DNA of 64,000 bases from Campylobacter suis (GCF_905120475.1 NZ_CAJHOE010000001.1:620001-684000); one strand, 5' to 3'. Shown: positions 16,852 through 26,464, numbered from the stretch's first letter. The notes: generated from the sequence alone by a model not told the origin. A program made the numbers and translations.

Positions 16852-17898
16852 ATGATAAAAATTTTAGTATTTTGTCTATTTGTGTGTTTAAATCTAAGTG
16901 CTGCTGAGCCTACTTTGCGTGCTATGGTGGCACAGATGGTTATGGTTGGTTTTAATGGTGCAAGTCTTAATGAAACTAGTGTAAAAGTGATGATTAGTGA
17001 TGCGGGATACTCTCGTTTTGGCGGTGTAATGCTACTAGGGAGAAATATTAAAGATAAAGCGGGGCTAAAAGCTCTGACCTTAGCCGTTAAAAACAAAGCT
17101 CCAAATTTATTTATAGCTATCGATGAAGAGGGCGGTAAAGTAAGTCGCTTAGGTGGGCTTGGAGTTAAATTTATCAGCGCAAAAGAGGTTGGTGAAACAC
17201 TTGATATAAAGCAGGCACACGAGCTTTATTTAAAGATGGGTAAAAATTTAAAAGAGCTTGGCATAAACATGAACTTTGCTCCAGTTGTTGATCTTCATAG
17301 TGATACTTCACCAATTATAGGCAAGAAAGAGCGTGCTTTTAGTGCAAATGGTGCAAAAGTAAGCCTTTATGCAAATACTTTTATGGATGCGATGGGTGCA
17401 AACGGCATCATTAGTGTTATGAAACATTTTCCAGGGCATGGTAACTCAGAAAGTGACTCACATAAGGATAAAAGTGTAGTAAAGCTTACTCGTGATGCAC
17501 TTTTGCCTTATAGAGATGCTATCTCGCAGGGTAGGGCTTTGGCTATTATGAGTGGACATCTTTATGTAAGCAACTTAGATGACAAAAACCCAGCAACCCT
17601 TTCGCATATAACCATAAACTCACTTCTTAGAACGGAGCTTGGTTTCGGTGGTGTTGTGATAAGTGATGATATGCTTATGAAGGGCGTTGGTACAGAGTCT
17701 TTGAAAGAGAAAATTTTTAAGTTTATAAACGCTGGCGGGGATATTTTGCTTTTTAGTGAGTTTAATCTAGATGGTCGCAAGAGCGCAGAGCTAGTAAAGC
17801 AGCATATCATAGACCTTGTAAATGAAAAACGAATAAGCAAAGAGCGTATCGAGGCTTCATATAAGCGGATAATGAGCCTAAAAAAGCTGATAAAGTAG
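16852..17898 (+). CDS. Exported glycoside hydrolase family 3 protein, NagZ-like
   Basis: The 348-residue protein has a signal peptide (MIKILVFCLFVCLNLSAA, cut before Glu) and a GH3 barrel. FAPVVDLH, the KHFPGHGNSESDSH loop (Lys191-His192, with the loop His of the NagZ type) and SDDM with likely nucleophile Asp272 are present. NagZ enzymes are beta-N-acetylglucosaminidases for peptidoglycan fragments. NagZ of Gram-negatives is usually cytoplasmic, so the signal peptide suggests a periplasmic variant. The start is uncertain: ATG at 16852 or GTG at 16843, neither with a strong ribosome site. Confidence 0.85.
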   Translation: MIKILVFCLFVCLNLSAAEPTLRAMVAQMVMVGFNGASLNETSVKVMISDAGYSRFGGVMLLGRNIKDKAGLKALTLAVKNKAPNLFIAIDEEGGKVSRLGGLGVKFISAKEVGETLDIKQAHELYLKMGKNLKELGINMNFAPVVDLHSDTSPIIGKKERAFSANGAKVSLYANTFMDAMGANGIISVMKHFPGHGNSESDSHKDKSVVKLTRDALLPYRDAISQGRALAIMSGHLYVSNLDDKNPATLSHITINSLLRTELGFGGVVISDDMLMKGVGTESLKEKIFKFINAGGDILLFSEFNLDGRKSAELVKQHIIDLVNEKRISKERIEASYKRIMSLKKLIK

Positions 17899-17909
17899 TT
17901 TTATCAGCT
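17885..17909. terminator. Shared hairpin between convergent nagZ-like gene and tmk
   Basis: The 10-nt arms AGCTGATAAA (17885-17894) and TTTATCAGCT (17900-17909) pair perfectly around a 5-nt loop. The hairpin covers the last codons and stop of the upstream gene and reaches the tmk stop, so it probably ends transcription from both sides. Confidence 0.65.
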
Positions 17910-18492
17910 AAATTCCTAAAAAATCAACTATCTCGCCATGAATTTGATCTACATTTTTGCTAGCATCTATAAAAAGCGTATCAAAGCTTTGGCTTTGTAA
18001 AAATTTGTGCATATTTTCTTGTACTTTTAAAAGATACTCTAGCCCCCTAGCTTCTATTTTATCTTGTGTTTTGCGCTCAAAGAGCCTTTGTTTTACAAGT
18101 ATTTTATCGGCGTAAAAAAATATAATTTTTTCTGGCAACACACCGTTTAAGGCAAATTCGTTCATAGTCAAAAGCTCTTTTATGTTTAAGCTTTTATCGT
18201 TTGTTATGGCGTAAGATATACCAGAGACAAAACCTCGGTCGCTTAATATAAGTTTGTCTTTGTTTGGCATAATAAGCTTTTGCATGTGTTCGGCGCGGTC
18301 AGCCAAAAATAGCAAAAGCTCAGCACGGCTTGAGAGATAAAGGTTGTTTTCAAGCAAAATTTGTCTTGCGAATTTGCCAAACTCACTTCCCCCGGGCTCT
18401 TTTGTAACGATAGCATTTGGAAATTTTCTTGCTAAAAGTGAAATTTGTGTACTTTTGCCAACGCCATCAATGCCCTCAAATAGCACATACAT
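17908..18492 (-). CDS. tmk: Thymidylate kinase
   Basis: The 194-residue enzyme phosphorylates dTMP to dTDP. The P-loop FEGIDGVGKSTQ (4-15), the TKEPGG motif and the DRAEHM/DRGFVSG segments are typical. It is last in the flgA-ubiX-coaD-tmk run; its start touches the coaD stop. Confidence 0.94.
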   Translation of the reverse strand: MYVLFEGIDGVGKSTQISLLARKFPNAIVTKEPGGSEFGKFARQILLENNLYLSSRAELLLFLADRAEHMQKLIMPNKDKLILSDRGFVSGISYAITNDKSLNIKELLTMNEFALNGVLPEKIIFFYADKILVKQRLFERKTQDKIEARGLEYLLKVQENMHKFLQSQSFDTLFIDASKNVDQIHGEIVDFLGI

Positions 18493-18965
18493 TAGTTTTT
18501 CTCACTTAAAAATGGCAAAATTTCATGCGGAACTAGCTTGCTAACATCGCCTTTATGACTTAAAACAGAACGAACTATAGAGCTTGATATGAAGGCGTTT
18601 TTTAGGCTTGGCATAAGATAAACTGTCTCAAATTCCTCCCAAAGTGCAGCATTTGCATAGCCAATTTGCAGTTCATACTCAAAGTCACTAACGGCACGAA
18701 GCCCACGAATGACTGTATTTATACTGCGCTCTTTGGCAAAATCAACAAGTAAATTATCAAACCTCTCGACTCTCACACATGGTAAGTTTTGAACTGACAT
18801 TTGTACCATTTTAACGCGCATATCAGTATCAAACATTGGGTGCTTACTATCACTTTTTGCAACCGCAACGATAACTTTATCAAAGATCTTTATCGCTCTT
18901 TTTATAACATCAACATGCCCGTTTGTTATCGGGTCAAATGTCCCTGGATAGATACATGCTTTCAT
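18492..18965 (-). CDS. coaD: Phosphopantetheine adenylyltransferase
   Basis: The 157-residue enzyme performs the fourth step of coenzyme A synthesis, making dephospho-CoA from 4'-phosphopantetheine and ATP. The nucleotidyltransferase motif YPGTFDPITNGHVDVI contains the T/HxGH element, and ISSSIVRSVL corresponds to the ISSTxxR motif. I start at the ATG at 18965, with AGGAG 5 nt upstream and a 1-nt overlap with the ubiX stop (TAATG); a start five codons earlier would lie in that ribosome site. Confidence 0.94.
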   Translation of the reverse strand: MKACIYPGTFDPITNGHVDVIKRAIKIFDKVIVAVAKSDSKHPMFDTDMRVKMVQMSVQNLPCVRVERFDNLLVDFAKERSINTVIRGLRAVSDFEYELQIGYANAALWEEFETVYLMPSLKNAFISSSIVRSVLSHKGDVSKLVPHEILPFLSEKN

Positions 18966-19522
18966 TATATCTCCTGCCATCTTTTGTAAAATTTGTTTTT
19001 GATATTAGCCGCATCAAGCCACTTACCTATGATAAAATTTTCAATCTCATCCACACTTTTTGAGTCTGCGTAGTAGCCTAAAACCGGTGGTGCTATCACT
19101 GCTCCGTAGCTTGAAAGTTTTGCCATCTGCTCTAAATTTAGTGTGGAAAATGGCATCTCTCTTACGCCAAGGACTAGACGCTGTCTTTGTTTTAGCGCAA
19201 CGGCTGCAACCCTTGTAATAAGCGTATCGCTGATACCAGAGGCTATTTTACCAAGAGTGCTAATAGAGCAAGGAGTGATAAAAACAACATCGCTCATAAA
19301 CGAGCCAGATGAGATCTGGGCTGATAGGTCGGTATTTTGATAAATTTTACCTTTAAAATCCAAAAGCATATTATCTAGACTTATTCCACTTTCAAACGAT
19401 AAAACATCTCTTGCTCCATTGCTTACTATTAGATGTGTATCACAAATTTCATCAAGTGCAAAAGCAAGCTTTATCCCAAGCCCTGCGCCACTTGCGCCAC
19501 TTATGCCAATAACCGCTTTCAT
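18965..19522 (-). CDS. ubiX: Flavin prenyltransferase UbiX
   Basis: The 185-residue protein makes the prenylated FMN cofactor used by UbiD-type decarboxylases. The N-terminal GISGASGAGLGIKL motif, SxxTPCSISTLGKIASGISDTLITR block and the RLVLGVREMPFSTLNLEQM segment define the family. In Campylobacter it probably serves menaquinone synthesis by the futalosine route or another UbiD enzyme; no partner is in this window. Its ATG overlaps the flgA stop. Confidence 0.92.
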   Translation of the reverse strand: MKAVIGISGASGAGLGIKLAFALDEICDTHLIVSNGARDVLSFESGISLDNMLLDFKGKIYQNTDLSAQISSGSFMSDVVFITPCSISTLGKIASGISDTLITRVAAVALKQRQRLVLGVREMPFSTLNLEQMAKLSSYGAVIAPPVLGYYADSKSVDEIENFIIGKWLDAANIKNKFYKRWQEI

Positions 19523-20385
19523 CTTATTATAACCTCTTTTTTCGAGCTTACTGTTGCTTTGTAAATTTTGCCATCGTTTGTTTTTACGCTTATTAGCTCT
19601 CCTAAATTTCCGCTTCCAAGAGCCGTAACTTCGGTTATGACACTTAGTGCGCCTTCATTTATGACTGCATTTAGCTTATCGCCTTTATTTATCAAAGAAA
19701 GCTCGATAAAGTGGCGCTTTAAAAGTACCTCTCCAGGTTTTATATTTGCCCTTGAAACAAGTCGAGCAGTACTAAAGCTTAAGAGAGAGCCACGGTCAAA
19801 TTTATTAAAATCAACAAAGTGTTTTGCATAATCAGTAGCCCCCAAAATGCTTTTTGGTTTTAGTTCATTTAACGCTATAAAAACTGGCATTTGTGCATCA
19901 AAACTATAAACAAAATAGACATTTTTAAGGCTAAAATCATTTTTTTCAAAAGCAGCCCTGAAGGTTCCTGTGGATTTTACATTTTCGCCTAGAAAAATTT
20001 CTCTAAATTTTAACCCACTTTCTAGTTGTGATTGTGCTTCAAACCTTATGCTTGATACATTAATACCTATAAATCTATCGCTAAGCTCTCTTAAAAACCT
20101 CTCTTGCAAGAAGTCCATTGCTATACAATCTTTAACAAAGGCAACACTTCCGCCACTTTTGTCAACAAAACTTTTAAAATTTGCAGTTAAAATCTCACTA
20201 AGCTTTGAGCTGTCTATTTTTGTAGCACGGCGATATAAAAGGTTTAAAATTTCGTTATCTTCGCCCTCAAAGCCAAATGTTTTTAGTGTAATAGCATCCT
20301 CTTTAACACAATACATAGGATATATATTTACTGTATTCGCATATATATTAGTAGTAAAGATGAAAAAAAATGTGAGTAAAAATAT
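19519..20385 (-). CDS. flgA: Flagellar P-ring assembly chaperone FlgA, start codon unclear
   Basis: FlgA helps polymerise FlgI into the P-ring in the periplasm. The C-terminal SAF-like domain is clear: TARLVSRANIKPGEVLLKRHFIELSLINKGDKLNAVINEGALSVITEVTALGSGNLGELISVKTNDGK. A hydrophobic signal segment (IFLLTFFFIFTTNIYA, then Asn-Thr) lies immediately after the tRNA-Gly gene in the same direction. There is no ATG, GTG or TTG in this frame between the tRNA and the signal segment. The coordinates given begin at an ATA that uses the final A of the tRNA CCA end; this is only a placeholder. The frame stays open through the whole tRNA to an ATG at 20499. The first downstream ATG would remove the signal peptide. 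Confidence 0.8.
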   Translation of the reverse strand: MFLLTFFFIFTTNIYANTVNIYPMYCVKEDAITLKTFGFEGEDNEILNLLYRRATKIDSSKLSEILTANFKSFVDKSGGSVAFVKDCIAMDFLQERFLRELSDRFIGINVSSIRFEAQSQLESGLKFREIFLGENVKSTGTFRAAFEKNDFSLKNVYFVYSFDAQMPVFIALNELKPKSILGATDYAKHFVDFNKFDRGSLLSFSTARLVSRANIKPGEVLLKRHFIELSLINKGDKLNAVINEGALSVITEVTALGSGNLGELISVKTNDGKIYKATVSSKKEVIIR

Positions 20386-20459
20386 GGAGCGGGAAACGAG
20401 ATTCGAACTCGCGACCCCAACCTTGGCAAGGTTGTGCTCTACCCCTGAGCTATTCCCGC
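20385..20459 (-). tRNA. tRNA-Gly (GCC)
   Basis: A complete cloverleaf on the reverse strand: acceptor GCGGGAA paired with TTCCCGC, D-stem GCTC/GAGC, anticodon stem CAACC/GGTTG around loop TTGCCAA (anticodon GCC), T-arm GCGAG-TTCGAAT-CTCGT with the end pairs wobbling, and an encoded CCA end. It has its own promoter and directly abuts flgA. Confidence 0.96.
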
Positions 20460-20477
20460 AATCAAATTGAAGTCCGC

Positions 20478-20506
20478 ATTTTATCACTTTTTTTCTCATT
20501 TGTCAA
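20478..20506 (-). promoter_or_regulatory. Sigma70-type promoter of tRNA-Gly
   Basis: On the reverse strand, a perfect TTGACA (20506-20501), a 17-nt spacer and TAAAAT (20483-20478), 19 nt before the tRNA. The -35 box overlaps the stop codon of moeA. A consensus -35 is rare in Campylobacter and fits a strong stable-RNA promoter. Confidence 0.85.
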
Positions 20507-21669
20507 GATATTTTTAAAATTTTTATCAAGCTATCTTTTAAAAGTTCACTTTCGTGAGGTTGTGAAAGATATATGGCGTTACTTTTTATGATAGGAGTTA
20601 TCATCCCTGAGCCAAATTTGTTACCATCTGTGACCGAAATTTCCCCATTTTCATTAATATTGCAAAAGACAATATTGCTTCTGCCTTGTTTAAATTTTAT
20701 ATTTTCACAAATTTTGCCAGTTTGTATCTGAAGCGGTGTGCCAGAAATTAAAGGTAAAGCAAGTAACATGGCGCACAAAAATGCCGCCATAGGGTTTCCG
20801 GGTAAGATAAAAACTATTTTTTTATCTTTTGCAAATGCTTTGCAAGGACCACCAGGTCGTATATTTATGTGTTCAAATAACTCTTTATAGCCAAGCTTGA
20901 TAAGCGCATCTTTCATATAGTCAGCTTCACCCTTGCTGGCTCCACCGGAGCAAAAAATAACATCAAAATTTTGCGCATTTCTCAAGGCTTCTATCGTGTC
21001 TTGTAGTTTATCTTTTATGATGCCTTTATATGAAAAATTTAACCCCTTTTCTTTTAAAAGTGCGCCGATACCATAGGCATTTGCGTTATAAATTTCAAAA
21101 TCATCAGCGCTTTGCCAAGGCTCTTTTAGCTCGTCACCACTTGAAAATATGGCGATACTTGGTTTGTTTAAAATGCTAATGTGAGAAATGCCCTGTGAAG
21201 CCAAAAGCATGATGTGAGCGGCTGTTAGTTTTGTGTTGGCTTCTATCAAGAGCTCGCCGGCTTTTATCTCTTCCCCACAAAAACGGTGCGCTTCACCCTT
21301 TTTTAGCTTTTCATTTGCGTAAATTTTACCATCTTTTATAATGGCATCTTCAAGCCTTATAACAGTGTCCGCACCTTTTGGAAATAGTGCTCCAGTCATT
21401 ATTTTGACACACTGATTGCCGCTTATACTTAGTTGTTTTTTTTCTCCAGCAAATATACTATCTATAAGTTCATACCCATCTTCTTTGTTGTCATATATCA
21501 CAGCATAGCCATCAAGGGCTGAGTTGTCAAATGCTGGTAGATTTTTTATAGCTAAGATATCATCTGCCAAAATTTCACCCACAGCTACTTCTATCGGGAC
21601 GATTTTACTAGCTTTTATGTTAAAATTTTGCCTTAAAATTTCTTTTGCTTGCTCAAATTCTACTTTCAT
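20503..21669 (-). CDS. moeA: Molybdopterin molybdenumtransferase MoeA
   Basis: The 388-residue protein inserts molybdate (or tungstate) into adenylylated molybdopterin. Typical blocks are NSALDGYAV, the IRLEDA region, [29 protein letters not shown] and [17 protein letters not shown]. Campylobacter needs the cofactor for formate dehydrogenase, nitrate and other respiratory reductases. Its ATG overlaps the murA stop (ATGA). Confidence 0.92.
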   Translation of the reverse strand: MKVEFEQAKEILRQNFNIKASKIVPIEVAVGEILADDILAIKNLPAFDNSALDGYAVIYDNKEDGYELIDSIFAGEKKQLSISGNQCVKIMTGALFPKGADTVIRLEDAIIKDGKIYANEKLKKGEAHRFCGEEIKAGELLIEANTKLTAAHIMLLASQGISHISILNKPSIAIFSSGDELKEPWQSADDFEIYNANAYGIGALLKEKGLNFSYKGIIKDKLQDTIEALRNAQNFDVIFCSGGASKGEADYMKDALIKLGYKELFEHINIRPGGPCKAFAKDKKIVFILPGNPMAAFLCAMLLALPLISGTPLQIQTGKICENIKFKQGRSNIVFCNINENGEISVTDGNKFGSGMITPIIKSNAIYLSQPHESELLKDSLIKILKIS

Positions 21670-22931
21670 TCGCTAAGCCTTGTTATATCAGCACCAAGTG
21701 CTTTAAATTTAAGCTCTAAATTCTCATATCCGCGGTCAAGATGATAGATCCTATGAACCCTTGTTACACCTTTTGCTACAAGTGCAGCCAAAACAAGTGC
21801 AGAGCTAGCTCTTAGGTCTGTTGCCATAACATCAGTTGCGTTTAGCTCTAAACCTCCTTGGATGTGCGCTATATGTCCATTTAGCCCAATATCAGCGCCC
21901 ATGCGGCTAAGCTCGCTTACATGCATAAAGCGATTTTCAAAAAGTCTCTCATCTATCGTGCTTACGCCTTGTGCTGTTAGGGCAAGTGCCATAAATTGAG
22001 CCTGTGCATCAGTCGGAAAGCCTGGATATTCGGTTGTTACGATGTCGCAAGGCTTTACTTTTTTTGCTGGTAAGATAATTATCTTATCTTCTAAAATTTC
22101 AAAGCCAAAACCCATTTGCTCTAGCTTAGTTAATATCGCAACTAAGTGGGCTGGATTTGATTTTGTGATAGTTATTTTTGAGTTTGTGATAGCTCCAGCG
22201 CAAAGATATGTTGCAGCCTCAATACGGTCTGGTATCACGGCAAAGTCAGCTATATTAAGCAAAGATTTTGCACTTCCTTTTATGACAAGTTCATCTGTTG
22301 CAACACCAGTTATCTCTACCCCAGCCGCAGCTAAAATTTCACACAACTGAACGACTTCTGGCTCTTTTGCGACATTTATAAGATGTGTTGTTCCTTTTGC
22401 CAGGGCTGCTGCCATTATAATGTTTTCACTTCCAGTTACAGTTATCTTGTCAAAAACTATACGAGCACCCTTTAGCCCATCTGGCGCCGTTGCTATGACA
22501 TAGCCGTCTTTTATCTCGATATTTGCGCCCATTTTCTCAAGTGCACTAAGATGCAGGTCTATGGGACGCTGACCTATCGCACATCCACCAGGAAGACTTA
22601 CCTCACAATGTCCAAACCGCGCTAGAAGCGGACCTAAAACAAGTATAGAGGCTCTCATCTTTCTTACGATGTCATAGTTTGCCTTTGTTGAATGTATGGC
22701 ATTTGTATTTATTTTTAGTGAATTTGGAGTAAGAAATTCGCACTTTGCGCCCAAATTTGTAAGTAATTGAACGAGTGTTTTTATATCAGCAACATTTGGG
22801 ATATTATCCAAAACAACTGTATTTTTTGCCAGTAAAGTTAGTGCTATAAGTGGTAAAGTAGCGTTTTTTGCGCCACTTATAGCAACTTCACCACTAAGCT
22901 TTGCTCCACCTTTTATTTGTAAATAATCCAT
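21666..22931 (-). CDS. murA: UDP-N-acetylglucosamine 1-carboxyvinyltransferase
   Basis: The 421-residue enzyme commits UDP-GlcNAc to peptidoglycan with phosphoenolpyruvate. The catalytic cysteine is Cys117 in [15 protein letters not shown], so the enzyme keeps the residue targeted by fosfomycin (some bacteria carry Asp). [10 protein letters not shown] at the start and [17 protein letters not shown] are also conserved. I start at the ATG at 22931 (AAGG 6 nt upstream); the ORF could extend 12 codons further, but the family begins close to MDYLQIKGG. Confidence 0.95.
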   Translation of the reverse strand: MDYLQIKGGAKLSGEVAISGAKNATLPLIALTLLAKNTVVLDNIPNVADIKTLVQLLTNLGAKCEFLTPNSLKINTNAIHSTKANYDIVRKMRASILVLGPLLARFGHCEVSLPGGCAIGQRPIDLHLSALEKMGANIEIKDGYVIATAPDGLKGARIVFDKITVTGSENIIMAAALAKGTTHLINVAKEPEVVQLCEILAAAGVEITGVATDELVIKGSAKSLLNIADFAVIPDRIEAATYLCAGAITNSKITITKSNPAHLVAILTKLEQMGFGFEILEDKIIILPAKKVKPCDIVTTEYPGFPTDAQAQFMALALTAQGVSTIDERLFENRFMHVSELSRMGADIGLNGHIAHIQGGLELNATDVMATDLRASSALVLAALVAKGVTRVHRIYHLDRGYENLELKFKALGADITRLSE

Positions 22932-23006
22932 CTTTAGCCTTATTAAAATTTTAAAGATTATACACATTTTTTGCTTAGATTTGCTTTTGTTTAATATTAA
23001 CTTTGC

Positions 23007-23012
23007 TACAAT
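23007..23012 (+). promoter_or_regulatory. -10 element of the NlpC/P60 lipoprotein gene
   Basis: CTTTGC followed by TACAAT at 23007-23012, 28 nt before the ATG, matches the extended -10 pattern seen elsewhere in the window. Confidence 0.45.
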
Positions 23013-23039
23013 AGCGCAAAACCAACAATCGGAATTCCA

Positions 23040-23747
23040 ATGAAAAATTTAATGTTTATTTCAGTTTTAGCAGCTTTTTTGCTTACAGGTTGCTCGTTTT
23101 TTAATGCTCCAAAACCAAATGCGGATGAGACTAATGCTACTAAAATTTATCAAGAAAAGCCTGTTTTAGGAGATTTTGATAGCAAAGAGCCAAATGCTGC
23201 GAAAAAGATGATTTTAAATACAAACGATAAATTTTTACTTTCAAAATATGTAGGAAAAAAGACTGGTTACGACTGTTCAAGCTTTGTCTCTATTGTTAAT
23301 AAAGACCACTTGAATTTATACTACACCGAAAAAGATGTGATGAAGTTTTATGATGCAAGCGGAAGAAAGTCAAAAGCGATTTTTAACCTTTATGAGAGTA
23401 AAAAGCTAATAAATTTTGATATGCCAACAGCTGGCGATTTGGTATTTTTTGCAAATACGATAGGAAGTGGAGTTAAGAAGAACAAAGATAAAAAAAATAT
23501 CACACACATGGGCATAGTGACTCAAGTTTTTGATGATGAAACTATAGAATTTGTCCACTATACAAAGGGTAAAATCTATCGTGATTATATGAATTTAGCA
23601 AAGAAAGACACTCATAAGGAGAGCGATAAAAACATAAATAGCTATGTTGTAAAGTGCAAAAAAAATAAAGTAACTTGTCTAGCGTCGCATAGATTTGCAG
23701 GATATGGCAAGGTAAATCAAGATAAAATGACTAAAAATAGGGATTAA
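23040..23747 (+). CDS. NlpC/P60-type lipoprotein endopeptidase
   Basis: The 235-residue protein has a lipoprotein signal (FLLTGC, lipidated Cys18), then a Asn/Lys-rich linker. The catalytic domain shows [12 protein letters not shown] with nucleophile Cys79 and an N-terminal helix, and the [13 protein letters not shown] strand with His156; His173 in FVHYTKG may be the third polar residue. NlpC/P60 enzymes cut stem peptides of peptidoglycan. The second half is basic and Cys-containing and not clearly part of the fold. The assignment is from the Cys-His arrangement alone. Confidence 0.78.
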   Translation: MKNLMFISVLAAFLLTGCSFFNAPKPNADETNATKIYQEKPVLGDFDSKEPNAAKKMILNTNDKFLLSKYVGKKTGYDCSSFVSIVNKDHLNLYYTEKDVMKFYDASGRKSKAIFNLYESKKLINFDMPTAGDLVFFANTIGSGVKKNKDKKNITHMGIVTQVFDDETIEFVHYTKGKIYRDYMNLAKKDTHKESDKNINSYVVKCKKNKVTCLASHRFAGYGKVNQDKMTKNRD

Positions 23748-23748
23748 A

Positions 23749-24564
23749 ATGCACTTTTTTGATGAAATTTGGGATATTATAAATGAGAGTGAAAAAGAGA
23801 TAAAATTTCTTAAATTTGATGACTTTTATGCAAAATTTAAAACAACAAAAGAGCAAAATTTTACTAGAGACAGCAAGGCAAAGCCACTCGCTAGACCGTG
23901 CTATGAGAAATTTTGCAAAGTTATAGCCATGAAAGATATAAATAAGAAAATACCGTCCCATCAAAAACAGCTAAATTTCTTACACAATGTCGCACATATC
24001 GAGTTTTCTGCTATCGACATTGCCCTTGATGCAGTATATAGATTTGAAAATTTGCCTTATGATTATTATGCTGATTGGCTTGAGGTGGCACAAGATGAGA
24101 TACGCCATTTTAAGATGATAGAAAAACTTTTAGGAGAATACGGCGCAAAATACGGCGACTTTGAGGTTCATGACGGACTTTTTGTGGCTCTTTGTAAAAC
24201 CCAAGATAGCTTAAAAAAGCGCATGGCTCTTTTGCCAAGATATATGGAGGCAAATGGACTCGATGCAAATACTCATATAATTAAAAAGCTAAGTCAAGAG
24301 GCTGGAAATGAAAAAATTTTAGAAGCACTAAATGTCATTTTGGCTGAAGAGGTTAGTCATGTCAGCAAGGGCGATCGATGGTTTAGATATGCTTGTGAGC
24401 TTGAAGGCGCAAGCACTGATGAATATATAAATATCGTTCGAGAGCTTTATCCTAATGCCTTTGCTAGTGCTAGAGAGCTAAATGAAGAGGCAAGGCTTAA
24501 GGCGGGCTTTAGTGTGGCAGAGCTTGAGGCTATAAAGTCTGTGGCAAGGGGGAGAAATGGGTAA
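23749..24564 (+). CDS. Ferritin-like DUF455 protein
   Basis: The 271-residue protein matches the DUF455 ferritin-like fold. Metal-ligand-like pattern: HIEFSAIDIALDAV in helix one, EVAQDEIRHFKMIEKLL in helix two and the C-terminal NVILAEEVSHVSKGDRWF with a Glu-Glu-x-x-His. This family is related to diiron hydroxylases such as MiaE; its role is unknown. It overlaps sixA by 8 nt. Confidence 0.85.
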   Translation: MHFFDEIWDIINESEKEIKFLKFDDFYAKFKTTKEQNFTRDSKAKPLARPCYEKFCKVIAMKDINKKIPSHQKQLNFLHNVAHIEFSAIDIALDAVYRFENLPYDYYADWLEVAQDEIRHFKMIEKLLGEYGAKYGDFEVHDGLFVALCKTQDSLKKRMALLPRYMEANGLDANTHIIKKLSQEAGNEKILEALNVILAEEVSHVSKGDRWFRYACELEGASTDEYINIVRELYPNAFASARELNEEARLKAGFSVAELEAIKSVARGRNG

Positions 24565-25048
24565 AATTTACTTTATGCGGCATGCAAAAGCCGAGGAGAA
24601 AAAAGATAGCAAAAAAGACTTTACTCGCGAGCTTAGCGACCGTGGTAAAGAGGATCTAAAGCTTATGACAAAGGTTTTAAAAGAGCTTAAGGTAGGCGTG
24701 GATGCAGTTTTTTACAGCGAAGCAACAAGGTGTGAACAGAGTGCAAAAAAACTTTGTGAGATGATGAAATTTAAAAAAAAGCCAAAGAGTGTAAAAAGCT
24801 TTTATAATGCTGGAAGTGATGAAATTTTGGAGTTTGTGCGAAGTCTTGATGATGGATTAAATGAAATTTTTATCATAGCTCACAACCCAGCTATAACGGA
24901 AATTTGTGAGTTTTTAAGCGACTCAGTGATTGGCAATATCCCAACAAGCGGTATTTTTGCACTTGAGTTTGAGCAAGCATACAAAGAAGCAAATGAGGGC
25001 TGTGCGAAAATTTTATTTTTTGAGTATCCTAAAAAATATAAAAAATGA
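24557..25048 (+). CDS. sixA: Phosphohistidine phosphatase SixA-like
   Basis: The 163-residue histidine-phosphatase superfamily protein has the RHAKAE active-site motif (residues 8-13, with His9 as the acceptor), FYSEATRCEQSAK and IIAHNPAITEICEFLS with the second His. E. coli SixA removes phosphate from histidine of PTS-Ntr or ArcB; the substrate in Campylobacter is unknown. It overlaps both neighbours (ATGA with sdaA), so the three genes form one unit. Confidence 0.85.
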   Translation: MGKIYFMRHAKAEEKKDSKKDFTRELSDRGKEDLKLMTKVLKELKVGVDAVFYSEATRCEQSAKKLCEMMKFKKKPKSVKSFYNAGSDEILEFVRSLDDGLNEIFIIAHNPAITEICEFLSDSVIGNIPTSGIFALEFEQAYKEANEGCAKILFFEYPKKYKK

Positions 25049-26409
25049 GCAACTTAGAAATTTTTAAGATAGGTATTGGTCCAAGTTCATCTCATACTCT
25101 TGGACCTCTTGTTGCGGCAAATAAATTTTGTGAAAATTTAGATCCTTATCTTGATAAACTTTCTCATATAAAAGTTCAGCTTTTTGGCTCGCTTTCACTA
25201 ACTGGAAGAGGGCATTTAAGTGATAAGGCTGTTATATGGGGGCTTTGTGGATTAAGTGCAAGTGAGTTAAATGCAAATTTACAAGAAGAGATCATAAGCT
25301 TAGCCTTAAAGCAAAATATAATAAAAATTTGCGGTAAAAAACAGATAAGCTTTAACTATGATAACGATATTATTTTTGAAGATAAATTTCTAAAACTACA
25401 TGAAAATGGACTTGTTTTTAGTGCTTTTGATAATCAAAGTGAAATTTTAAAGCAGACATTTTACTCTGTTGGTGGCGGCTTTGTAATGAGTGAAGTAGAG
25501 CTTAAAAGTTATCTTTTTAGAAAAGAAGAGGTTACAAAAAACGACTTAGCCTTAATGCAGGTAAATAACGCTGCTGATGCTGTGAAAATTTGCGAACAAA
25601 ATGGTTGGGACTTAGCCGAACTTTCTTTAAACTATGAGCTTCAGTTTCACTCGCTAGATACCATAAAAAGCTACTGCTCTAAAATTTGGGAAACCATGCA
25701 AGGCGTCTATGCCTCTGGAATAAATCCAAAAGATCCAAATTTGCCAGGGGTATTAAACTTGCACCGACGCGCCAAAGGACTTTATGCACGACTTTACGCA
25801 AATGATGAACCTATGGCTATAATAGACTATATCTCGCTTTATGCCATTGCTATTGCTGAAGAAAATGCAAGTGGCGCAAAGGTCGTAACCGCCCCAACAA
25901 ATGGCGCTTGTGCCGTGATACCTGCTGTAATGCTTTATCTAAAAAACCACACACAAATTTTTAGCGAAGAAAAGGCTGTGAAATTTTTACTTACGGCGAT
26001 GATGATAGGCTCATTTTATAAGAAAAATGCAAGCATAAGTGGTGCGGAGGCTGGCTGTCAGGCAGAAGTTGGCTCAGCTAGTTCAATGGCAGCTGGAGCG
26101 ATGGCTACGATATATGGCGCAAATGCTAGCGTGGCGTGTGGTGCTGCTGAAATAGCCATGGAGCATCACTTGGGGCTTACTTGCGATCCCGTGGGTGGAC
26201 TTGTACAAATTCCTTGTATCGAGCGCAATGCTTTTGGGGCGATAAAAGCCATTGCTGCTGCTAGAATGGCGATTATTAGAAAAAGTACACCTAGGGTTGG
26301 ACTTGATGAAGTGATAAAAACAATGTATGAAACAGGTAAAGATATGAACTCAAAATATAAAGAGACTGCACTAGGAGGTCTTGCTATTAATGTTGGAAGT
26401 GTGTGTTAG
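25045..26409 (+). CDS. sdaA: L-serine ammonia-lyase, iron-sulfur type
   Basis: The 454-residue single-chain enzyme deaminates L-serine to pyruvate. It has the N-terminal GIGPSSSHTLGP motif and the C-terminal catalytic region with [4Fe-4S] cysteines in APTNGACAVIPAV, SGAEAGCQAEVG and HHLGLTCDPVGGLVQIPCIERN. Serine is a leading carbon source for Campylobacter, where SdaA is important for gut colonisation. The serine transporter often found next to it is not present here. Confidence 0.95.
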   Translation: MSNLEIFKIGIGPSSSHTLGPLVAANKFCENLDPYLDKLSHIKVQLFGSLSLTGRGHLSDKAVIWGLCGLSASELNANLQEEIISLALKQNIIKICGKKQISFNYDNDIIFEDKFLKLHENGLVFSAFDNQSEILKQTFYSVGGGFVMSEVELKSYLFRKEEVTKNDLALMQVNNAADAVKICEQNGWDLAELSLNYELQFHSLDTIKSYCSKIWETMQGVYASGINPKDPNLPGVLNLHRRAKGLYARLYANDEPMAIIDYISLYAIAIAEENASGAKVVTAPTNGACAVIPAVMLYLKNHTQIFSEEKAVKFLLTAMMIGSFYKKNASISGAEAGCQAEVGSASSMAAGAMATIYGANASVACGAAEIAMEHHLGLTCDPVGGLVQIPCIERNAFGAIKAIAAARMAIIRKSTPRVGLDEVIKTMYETGKDMNSKYKETALGGLAINVGSVC

Positions 26410-26464
26410 TCTTAACTTGTGATATTAAAATTTAAAATTTTATAAAAAATCATTTAAAAATAGC

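Noticed and set aside
20386-20499. N-terminal extension of FlgA encoded by the tRNA-Gly gene
   Set aside because: The translated tRNA segment is the usual shadow of a cloverleaf. I keep the open frame as a finding but do not annotate the extension as protein.
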